Source: DAORHV01 sp964513925 (lineage in GTDB: Bacteria; Patescibacteriota; Gracilibacteria; Peribacterales; Peribacteraceae). Taken from it: a stretch of 64,000 nucleotides of DNA. The notes under the pieces are model-generated. The model made no database searches and had not been told where the DNA came from. It worked only from the letters and a program-made list of their open reading frames with translations. The position numbers and the translations under genes are program-made. Of the stretch, positions 58,059-64,000 are shown in pieces. The stretch's first letter is position 1. Each line of letters begins with the position of its first letter. Location of the stretch: NCBI GenBank assembly GCA_964513925.1, contig CAZENR010000008.1, positions 12,871-76,870 on the forward strand, read 5' to 3'.

Positions 58059-60336
58059 TATCGATGTACCGGCCGAGCGTGCTGCCGAGCAGCGCGATAC
58101 AGAAGTACCCGAGCATGTGAAGGCAGTGCGCTATGCGCGTGAATTCATGCAAGAAGGTGATTTCGAATTTCCGTATACCATGCTCCACTACATCCGGCTG
58201 AAGGAGCCCGAACATCTGGTTGCCGCGGCTACGACGCTGATCCCGGACATGTTGGGGGATGTCAGTAAGTCGGATTTCCAGGTCTATCGTTCGTTGCAAA
58301 ACAACGCCACGGTGCGCGCCAAGTACATAACGCGTGATATAGATGCCAGCTTGCGATACAAATTCGATCTCATCCGTGAGCTGGAATTGCCCCCGCAAGC
58401 GCAAGATGACATCGTCTCTCGTTCCCTTGAGCGTGTCTTTACGGAACTGGAGCGCGCCGTGGGTAACGGGGGATACGATAGGGGGTATAGGTCGTCGTAC
58501 CAGCGCAGCCCCATGGAGGACAGTGTCCAGCGCGTCTGTGAAATTCTCCGCCAAATGCCCTTCACCGATGAAGCGCTTTTACAGCCGTTTCAAGCCCGCT
58601 ATAGGGCTTTGGCCGCACCGTTGTTGGCCTGCGGGCATCACAGCGGAATGTACTATTTGCAGAACCTTGGCATTGCGCTTCGGCTCCCGTGGCATACCGA
58701 GTACAAGTCGGTGCATGCTCCGCGTGCCATCGATTTGCTTATGGCATATTTTCCAGAGGTGCCCGTGTACGACAAGACGCGAGTGATCCGCTCCATTCTC
58801 GAGCTGCAAGAAGATAGTCGAGCACCTGTGACTCCGGAACGAAAGCGCGGCGCCGTTCTCTTGTTGCAGGATTGCATCGGATATAACGACGAGACTCCGC
58901 AACAGCTTATTAGCGCATTCGGCATAGAGCGCGAGACCGTACTGGCTGTAGCCAGGGCAAGTACCGTGGACTACATGCAGCGACATGAAAACGTTGACCC
59001 CAAAGATCGTAGTGCGTGGTTTCCGGAACATATGGTGCGCTCCTACGGAGTACGCCTGCAGGATATACCTCTTGCCGAGCGCGAACGGACGCGATGTGTG
59101 CAGGAAGTACTGTCCTTGCCGCAGTCGCAAGAGCGCCAACGTGCGGCGGCAGATTTTGTTGCAAGAGCGGAGCGCGAGCACACGGCATACCTGTTGCCGC
59201 TTGCGTTGGCAGGCGAGCTGTCACGATCGTTAGAGTCTGCGGAAGGCGGGAACATTCCACGGTTGCTGCAGGCGTTTTCGCATGCACCTGCCCCCAAGGA
59301 GTGCCTTGATCAAGCGGTGCGTCTGTTATTTGCAGATACCAAGGGGCACGCGCCGACACTGTCGCTTCGAGATAACGGTAGCCAGCATCTTTGGACGTAT
59401 CTTGCGAAAGATCCCGAGTGCGCTGCTGCTGCGGACCTTGCACTCGATGCTTTTTGTCTCCAACAAGGGCTCGATGCGGTACGCATGCGGCAGATGTGGT
59501 CTCTCTCCAGCAACGATAGGCCCGACTACAGAGAAAGCATGGGCTCGCGCATCGTGCAACGAAAGAACGTCGTAGCGATGGCTGCGCTCGAACGTCGGGC
59601 ACCCGGTGCGATCGGATATTTTCAGCGAAGGTGGAACATGCACATGTTTTCGCGCTATCCCACAGAAACGTTGGCGCAAATATATGAGCAGGAGACTGCA
59701 AGAGAGGGAGCGCTGGGCGAACCTCGCTCAAAACCGAAGAAGACTCTACTGGTACTCTTCCCGGCTGCCGACTGGAACGGCGCTTTCCATGACCGGCCTC
59801 TTATCGAGCATATTGCGAAAGATGCTGCCGCAAAGGGTTTCCATATGCACATTGCAGAGGCGGATAGCCGTACAGCGGCCATTCGCGCACTCGTACGTTG
59901 CTCGCGTCGACATGGCCCGGTCGATGTATGCATCTTCGGCGGTCATGCCAGCAAAGACTCGCTCTCGCTGGGCGCCGACGAGCTTGGCAAAATTCGTACT
60001 GAGCATTTTGCATTTACGAGTGACGAAGGCGGTCAGGCCGTCCCCAGCGAACAGTTGCAACGACTGCGCCAATACTGCAGTCCAAGCTGCCGCTTTATTT
60101 TCAAGGCATGCAGCGTTGGGCAGGAAGGGGGATTGGCTCAAACTATTTCTCAGGCCATGAACGTAACAACGATAGCGGCGGATGTGCCCACCGGATTGGC
60201 ATCGGTCGATTTATCACAAGGAACGGCGCGCTTTCACAAGAACGCGCAGGCGCGTGAATATCGGCAGCCGCAACCTCCGCCCCGCACGTTTTTGCAGCGC
60301 TTATGGCAGCGCCTGCGAGGGAAAAAGGATACATAG
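58045..60336 (+). CDS. Large protein with C-terminal caspase-like (clan CD) peptidase domain
   Basis: 763 residues. The first 560 are helical and HEAT-like in feel, with no family I recognise. The last 200 form a caspase-hemoglobinase-type fold: strand KTLLVLFPAADWNG, catalytic-type His in VDVCIFGGHASKDS (H634), and catalytic-type Cys in FIFKACSVGQEGGLAQTIS (C689), the A-C after a hydrophobic strand being the clan CD hallmark. The C-terminus is Arg-rich. It resembles CHAT/C80/caspase-like peptidases more than gingipains. It starts 14 bp inside the Ca2+ exchanger gene; many metacaspases need Ca2+. Targets and activation are unknown. Confidence 0.75.
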   Translation: MPHRNIDVPAERAAEQRDTEVPEHVKAVRYAREFMQEGDFEFPYTMLHYIRLKEPEHLVAAATTLIPDMLGDVSKSDFQVYRSLQNNATVRAKYITRDIDASLRYKFDLIRELELPPQAQDDIVSRSLERVFTELERAVGNGGYDRGYRSSYQRSPMEDSVQRVCEILRQMPFTDEALLQPFQARYRALAAPLLACGHHSGMYYLQNLGIALRLPWHTEYKSVHAPRAIDLLMAYFPEVPVYDKTRVIRSILELQEDSRAPVTPERKRGAVLLLQDCIGYNDETPQQLISAFGIERETVLAVARASTVDYMQRHENVDPKDRSAWFPEHMVRSYGVRLQDIPLAERERTRCVQEVLSLPQSQERQRAAADFVARAEREHTAYLLPLALAGELSRSLESAEGGNIPRLLQAFSHAPAPKECLDQAVRLLFADTKGHAPTLSLRDNGSQHLWTYLAKDPECAAAADLALDAFCLQQGLDAVRMRQMWSLSSNDRPDYRESMGSRIVQRKNVVAMAALERRAPGAIGYFQRRWNMHMFSRYPTETLAQIYEQETAREGALGEPRSKPKKTLLVLFPAADWNGAFHDRPLIEHIAKDAAAKGFHMHIAEADSRTAAIRALVRCSRRHGPVDVCIFGGHASKDSLSLGADELGKIRTEHFAFTSDEGGQAVPSEQLQRLRQYCSPSCRFIFKACSVGQEGGLAQTISQAMNVTTIAADVPTGLASVDLSQGTARFHKNAQAREYRQPQPPPRTFLQRLWQRLRGKKDT

Positions 60337-60530
60337 GAAGTGCGTTAGCTTTTCGTGGAGGCGGTGTGGGGTGAGTAGTTCGCTGAAACTGGTTGCCCAT
60401 GTTCCTTGAGCGAAGAGTTTTTGTGTGCTCAAAACAGTTTTACCGTTCCTCAATACGAACACAATTCCGGTTGTTGGATTGTAGATCCTTGTGAAGTTTG
60501 CTACACTTACGCACTTACATTTCAATCTCC

Positions 60531-61016
60531 ATGAAACCCTATTCCTTCGAAGTCGGAGAACTACATGCTTCCGTTGCAGAAAAGCTGCAAGGCACTCGTC
60601 AGTTCAAGTACAAAGGACAGACGTATGAATACGGCGTGCTAGATCCGTCCGTTGCGCCAATTCATTACGCGGTAGGTATGTATGGCGGACAAAATTTGAT
60701 CGCCTCGGCGGAAATTCCCGAAGGTCCGATGCTGAATTTGTACCTGGGTCATGAGGTGGAGTGCAACCGACTGCGCGCGGACACCCGCGGGCGCTGTGCC
60801 GCTATTGAAACCGATTTGTTGACCGAAGTACCTGCCGATCTTCTATCGCAACTAGTGCAGCACCGTCATTGGACGTTTGAGGATTTGCTGCGTTTGTACA
60901 AGATTGATCCGCAGCTTCCCGAATCGGATTTTTACGCTGAAATTGCCGGTACCGCGCTCGCCTTGCGGCGTCGCATGCAGGAATTGTCGCTGCAGCCCTT
61001 GCAGCCTGCAAGCTAG
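60531..61016 (+). CDS. Hypothetical protein (161 aa)
   Basis: A soluble alpha/beta protein starting MKPYSFEVGELHASVAEKLQG, with a likely fold core YEYGVLDPSVAPIHYAVGMYGG and ASAEIPEGPMLNLYLGHEVECNRL and a helical C-terminus. No family recognised. An extended -10 (TGC-TACACT, 60499-60507) lies 23 bases upstream. The next gene starts one base after its stop, so the two are an operon. A weak minus-strand frame over 60301-60525 was not accepted as a gene. Confidence 0.7.
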   Translation: MKPYSFEVGELHASVAEKLQGTRQFKYKGQTYEYGVLDPSVAPIHYAVGMYGGQNLIASAEIPEGPMLNLYLGHEVECNRLRADTRGRCAAIETDLLTEVPADLLSQLVQHRHWTFEDLLRLYKIDPQLPESDFYAEIAGTALALRRRMQELSLQPLQPAS

Positions 61017-61017
61017 C

Positions 61018-62016
61018 ATGTCACTGAAACCAGCGACCATCGGCGCCATCGGCGACGTTGTCCGTGTTGCCAGCACGAACCCTATCCCCGATATCCTGCC
61101 GTTTCATGAGGGGTTACTGACGCGCATGAGCCAAGATTTTGAGGTCATCCGGCAGGCGGACATTGCTGCCATGATCGGGAACTTTCAGGCGGCATGCGCA
61201 GTGCTCATGCCATCCAGGACTGTCGATGCCTATGTTGCAGACCGTTGCGAGTCATATGACTTGCCGTTTGAAGGCACGATACACAAGCGCCTGCTCGTCG
61301 TTCCGGGATGGAGCGAGATGCAAGATATCCGCATACCCCGTGGAGCCACCGCTTCCGAACGCGCCGATTCGTTGGCGAAATTCTCGCACGAAGAAGTGCT
61401 TGCCATCGTCCAGGCAATGGGCAAGTGCCCGGATATCATGGTGGCGCTTGGCGTATTTCAGGGCTTGGTGAGCGAGTACTTGCATACCGTCTCACTCCAA
61501 GCCAAAGACGTAGGTCAGCAACTGCAATCTCGCATGCACACACTGAAAGAGCATTGGTTGCGAGCAGGGAATTTTCAGAAAATGCTGCATGCCGCGTTGG
61601 TACATGTAAGACCCCAGGATGTTGCTATCGAGCAGTATTTTGAGCAGATGGATCAATCCCATATTGGCGCGGCATTTACGTTTCTTACCGAGTCACGCGC
61701 GTTCGACATGGCCCTGCCGGCAGACATTACTCCTGTCGGCATGTCGCTGCTGTTCTCGTGTCCGGCACGGCAAATACTGCGACAGCTGTTTCTGGAGCAG
61801 GAGACCTTTCTGCGTGTAGTTAGGGCGCTGCGTTCGTCGCAAAAACAAGCGCACTGCAATCGGGCTGCGCAACAGTGTGCGTTGCGCCGTTGCGCCATGC
61901 GCAGTGTGGTGCAGAGTAATGCCGACATTATCGGCACTGTCATCAGTCCGGGCGCAAACGAAGATTACGACCGGCTAGAGCAATTCGATGCGATGCTGCA
62001 GCAATACGGTTTGTAG
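61018..62016 (+). CDS. Hypothetical protein (332 aa)
   Basis: Starts MSLKPATIGAIGDVVRVAS one base after the previous stop, so probably translated by reinitiation. Helical, soluble; features include HEEVLAIVQAMGKCPDIMVALGVFQ, a central TLKEHWLRAGNFQKMLHAALVH and a Cys/Arg-rich segment (NRAAQQCALRRCAMRSVVQ) near the C-terminus. No family recognised. It is the second gene of a two-gene unit downstream of the caspase-like gene, and might belong to the same functional set. Confidence 0.7.
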   Translation: MSLKPATIGAIGDVVRVASTNPIPDILPFHEGLLTRMSQDFEVIRQADIAAMIGNFQAACAVLMPSRTVDAYVADRCESYDLPFEGTIHKRLLVVPGWSEMQDIRIPRGATASERADSLAKFSHEEVLAIVQAMGKCPDIMVALGVFQGLVSEYLHTVSLQAKDVGQQLQSRMHTLKEHWLRAGNFQKMLHAALVHVRPQDVAIEQYFEQMDQSHIGAAFTFLTESRAFDMALPADITPVGMSLLFSCPARQILRQLFLEQETFLRVVRALRSSQKQAHCNRAAQQCALRRCAMRSVVQSNADIIGTVISPGANEDYDRLEQFDAMLQQYGL

Positions 62017-62028
62017 TGCTTAAGCCGC

Positions 62029-62286
62029 CTAGCCCGCCATGCGACGTGCGCGCGCCGCGCACAGAAACAGAAGCAGAACCATACTGGCGGATGCAGCCAG
62101 CAACGCGGCGGCCACAATGTTGCTTGTATTCTCAAATCCTACGCGCTGGGCCAACGCTCCGGTGATGACAGCAAGAAAACTGCCGGTAATACCATCGCCG
62201 ATCATGCGCAGGCCGCCGTCGCCCGCTGCCGCGCCGGCCAGCAGCCCGGCACTGAGACCGATTGCAAGGAAGAGGATGGATTCCAT
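62029..62286 (-). CDS. Small membrane protein, GlsB/YeaQ/YmgE-like
   Basis: 85 residues, three hydrophobic segments rich in Gly and Ala (LFLAIGLSAGLLAGAAAGDGG, ITGSFLAVITGALAQ, IVAAALLAASASMVLLLFLCAA) resembling the transglycosylase-associated GlsB/YeaQ family of small stress-related membrane proteins. The match is by composition and spacing, not a strict motif. It converges on the upstream two-gene unit. Confidence 0.6.
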   Translation of the reverse strand: MESILFLAIGLSAGLLAGAAAGDGGLRMIGDGITGSFLAVITGALAQRVGFENTSNIVAAALLAASASMVLLLFLCAARARRMAG

Positions 62287-62330
62287 ATGTCAGTGATGAC
62301 GCTGCTCCAGGGGTTTTCTTACCGGCGGTG

Positions 62331-62339
62331 TGCTACAGT
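62331..62339 (+). promoter_or_regulatory. Extended -10 of the methyltransferase gene at 62346
   Basis: TGC-TACAGT, 6 bases (tccgcc), ATG. Leaderless layout; it also fixes the start choice. Confidence 0.6.
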
Positions 62340-62345
62340 TCCGCC

Positions 62346-62996
62346 ATGCCACATCGCAAGCACATTGCTCAGGACAAGTACGCCAGCGGAAAAGTATTGG
62401 ATATCGGTTATGCCGAGTTTCCAAACCACACCACCAAAAATTTGTACGGCATCGACATTGCCGATCGGCCCGATGTTCCGCTGCCGAACTACGTGGAGAC
62501 CAAGAAGGTGGATTTGAACGTGGAGCCCATTCCATATCCGGACGGCTTTTTCGACACCATCATCGCAGGCGATGTCATAGAGCACGTCGCCAACCCCATG
62601 TTCATGCTGTGCGAGGCTAACCGCGTCCTCAAGCCAGACGGAGTGCTTATCGTCAGTACGCCCAATCCGTACTACTACTGGGAATTCATGCAGAATTTAT
62701 TAGTGGACTGGAAGTTCATGCATGCCAAACAGGAAGGTCATTTCACAACGTTCACGCGCGTGAACATGCGCAACATCCTGGAGCGAACGGGCTTTACGCT
62801 ATTCAAGGAGCTGGGAAACTTCTTCTCGCTCATCGTGCTGAAATGGACGTTCCATTTGGTGCGCCTACCGTTCCTGACGTATCAAATTACGTACATTGCC
62901 CGCAAGACCGGCGTTCCGCAGCATTACGTGCTCAGCAAGCCGGCAGGCAAGCCCATGCAGAAAATCGCCACGAACCTGGGTGTGACCAAGGCGTAA
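62346..62996 (+). CDS. Class I SAM-dependent methyltransferase
   Basis: 216 residues. KVLDIGYAEFPNHTTKNLYGIDIADRPD is a motif I region with the usual GxGxG reduced to GYAE, then FFDTIIAGDVIEHVANPMFMLCEANRVLKPDGVLIVSTPNP, the typical Methyltransf_11 motifs II-III. The unusual motif I and the aromatic-rich C-terminus (FPHLVRLPFLTYQITYIARK-like) suggest a lipid or sugar substrate, possibly membrane-near. The stop is directly followed, without a gap, by the stop of the convergent Cys-rich gene. Confidence 0.88.
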   Translation: MPHRKHIAQDKYASGKVLDIGYAEFPNHTTKNLYGIDIADRPDVPLPNYVETKKVDLNVEPIPYPDGFFDTIIAGDVIEHVANPMFMLCEANRVLKPDGVLIVSTPNPYYYWEFMQNLLVDWKFMHAKQEGHFTTFTRVNMRNILERTGFTLFKELGNFFSLIVLKWTFHLVRLPFLTYQITYIARKTGVPQHYVLSKPAGKPMQKIATNLGVTKA

Positions 62997-63542
62997 TTAG
63001 CGTACGGATTTCTTTGCGGTCTCCAGTGCTGCTGCGCATGCGGCGCTGAAGTCGTACACGCACGAGCGATTGGCGTAGTAGAAACCGTACATTGCCGACA
63101 GCATTCGGCAGCTTGCGTACGAATTGCAGGATTGAGAGGCGATAATCCCATACACCGCATCCACGCATTGCTGGTACCGCATGCATTCGGGGGAACCCGA
63201 GAGCAGTGAACTCACAAGATTGCTGCAATTGGCGTCGGAACAGGCAGTGCCAGTGTTCGTACTGCCAGACGGTGCGATGTTGACTGCGCGTTGTGTGCGT
63301 GCGGCGCGGCGCTCTGCCGCCTTGGATGTTTTGTTTGCAGTCTTCTTCACCTTGGGCTTGAGCTGTTGCTCGGGATAGATTGCCTCTCCGCGCACGGAAA
63401 CCGGAACGCCGGCAAAGCGCTCCATGGCAAAGAGCGACAGCACCAATATTGCGGCGGTTGCGGCAATGGCCAGAACCGATACTGCATCGGAAGGTTGGTG
63501 CGCTCGCAGGATTTGCCTGGAAGGGTGTTGGCGTTTTCGCAT
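62997..63542 (-). CDS. Exported Cys-rich protein, paralogue of the next gene
   Basis: 181 residues. A basic N-terminus and one membrane helix (AVSVLAIAATAAILVLSLFAM) act as anchor or uncleaved signal, followed by a Lys-rich stretch. The C-terminal 75 residues carry eight or so cysteines (GTACSDANCSNLV, PECMRYQQCVDAVYG, SQSCNSYASCRML, RSCVYDFSAACAAAL) in a spacing shared with the gene at 63560. Start ATG 63540-63542, 7 bases after TACACA. Function unknown. Confidence 0.78.
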   Translation of the reverse strand: MRKRQHPSRQILRAHQPSDAVSVLAIAATAAILVLSLFAMERFAGVPVSVRGEAIYPEQQLKPKVKKTANKTSKAAERRAARTQRAVNIAPSGSTNTGTACSDANCSNLVSSLLSGSPECMRYQQCVDAVYGIIASQSCNSYASCRMLSAMYGFYYANRSCVYDFSAACAAALETAKKSVR

Positions 63543-63559
63543 TGGTATGTGTGTACACG

Positions 63560-64000
63560 CTATTTCCAACCGTGCTTCTGCCGAATACGGTCTATTTTTT
63601 CAGCACATGCTACATCGTAGGTTCGTACGCACTGCATCTTCTTGCCTTCACCTTTTTCCGTAAACAGTGCGTAGACGTCGCGTAGAAACAGGCACGCATC
63701 CTCCTTGTCGCATTCCGGCATGCTGATGATGTTTTTGACCGCCGCAATGCAGGGTTGGTATTGCATGCAAAACGGCTTTCCTTCCATGAGCATGGTAATG
63801 GTGAAAGCGCACTTCTCGGGTAGATACCAGCAATTTGGCACCCCAAGCGGAGAGTCCGTATGAGAGAAAATGAGGTCGCATATTTGCGTTGCATCGGCGC
63901 ACCACTGCTTGTGGTACACGGATGTGTATGCGTTGTAGAGCTTGAATTGCTCGTCCTCGGAGCCGAACTGCATGTATTGCACATACTTCTCAATGGTTTC
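63560..64000 (-). CDS. Cys-rich protein, N-terminus beyond the window
   Basis: The frame is open to base 64000, so the start lies outside. Visible are about 146 residues with cysteines CADATQICDLIF, PNCWYLPEKCAF, KPFCMQYQPCIAAVKNII, PECDKEDACLFLRDVYALF, MQCVRTYDVACAEKI. The block C(M)xYQxC(x)xAV repeats the pattern of the downstream gene, so they are tandem paralogues 17 bp apart. An in-frame GTG at 63980-63982 and ATG at 63971-63973 are possible but less likely starts. Probably exported. Confidence 0.7.
   Translation of the reverse strand, partial: ETIEKYVQYMQFGSEDEQFKLYNAYTSVYHKQWCADATQICDLIFSHTDSPLGVPNCWYLPEKCAFTITMLMEGKPFCMQYQPCIAAVKNIISMPECDKEDACLFLRDVYALFTEKGEGKKMQCVRTYDVACAEKIDRIRQKHGWK

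Noticed and set aside
60301..60525. Minus-strand 74-aa frame with TRIYNPTTGIVFVLRNGKTV
   Set aside because: Reads somewhat like protein, but it overlaps the caspase-like gene, has no well-placed -10 and no recognisable family; left as a possible remnant.
1..64000. CRISPR arrays, transposases, prophage genes, rRNA
   Set aside because: No regular spaced repeats, no transposase or integrase motifs and no rRNA sequence were found.

Overview
The window looks like a chromosomal segment of a Candidate Phyla Radiation (Patescibacteria) bacterium, most plausibly of the Peribacteria/Peregrinibacteria group. The reasons are compact gene packing, many small exported or Cys-rich proteins without recognisable relatives, scattered housekeeping genes (purB, ligA, proS, a PilT ATPase), moderately GC-rich coding sequence with AT-rich promoters, and UGA used as an ordinary stop, which argues against the Gracilibacteria/Absconditabacteria code. 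The placement is inference; no rRNA is present. A run of exactly 100 N (47666-47765) is a scaffold gap inside a very large gene.

Layout. 1-3.4 kb: an edge-truncated hypothetical gene, purB and an unknown protein. 3.5-3.9 kb: tRNA-Leu(GAG) with structured leader and trailer. 3.9-11.1 kb: a NUDIX enzyme, an acyltransferase-like protein, an unknown protein, an exported Cys protein, an M23 peptidase, a PRMT-like methyltransferase and an ArgA-like kinase/GNAT fusion. 11.1-16.3 kb: ligA, a chorismate-mutase domain, PilT and a probably inactive S41 protease. 16.5-23.3 kb: a four-gene overlapping operon with a 1774-residue surface protein (LEPR-XLL-like motif, beta-propeller repeats, M23-like domain), two related lipoproteins and a duplicated C-terminal fragment. 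23.6-31.0 kb: a TrmB-type regulator fused to two membrane sensor domains, an AT-rich methyltransferase plus ABC exporter island, and a histidine kinase with the same sensor type. 31.1-35.7 kb: proS, a repeat element, two unknown proteins and tRNA-Asn(GTT). 35.8-43.7 kb: small enzymes, lipoproteins and membrane proteins. 43.7-52.2 kb: a giant unknown protein, a PiT transporter, an M20 amidohydrolase and a phosphosulfolactate-synthase-like protein. 52.1-56.9 kb: two PNPOx-like proteins around two membrane proteins, an FMN-binding lipoprotein next to ApbE, and DUF1697. 57-64 kb: a Ca2+/cation exchanger overlapping a caspase-like protein, two unknown genes, a methyltransferase and a pair of Cys-rich exported proteins cut by the right edge.

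Gene expression. First genes of transcription units very often show a -10-like hexamer followed by exactly 6 (sometimes 7) bases and then ATG or GTG. This implies widespread leaderless mRNAs; Shine-Dalgarno sequences are not evident. Downstream genes are usually reached by stop/start overlaps (ATGA) or very short gaps. Five convergent gene pairs overlap by exactly 4 bp at their stop codons.

The best candidates for undescribed biology are the shared-sensor regulator/kinase pair flanking the ABC island, the Ca2+ exchanger/caspase-like operon, the giant LEPR-XLL-type surface protein operon with its internal duplication, the PRMT-like enzyme, and a repeated structured RNA motif found behind both tRNAs and in one further place.
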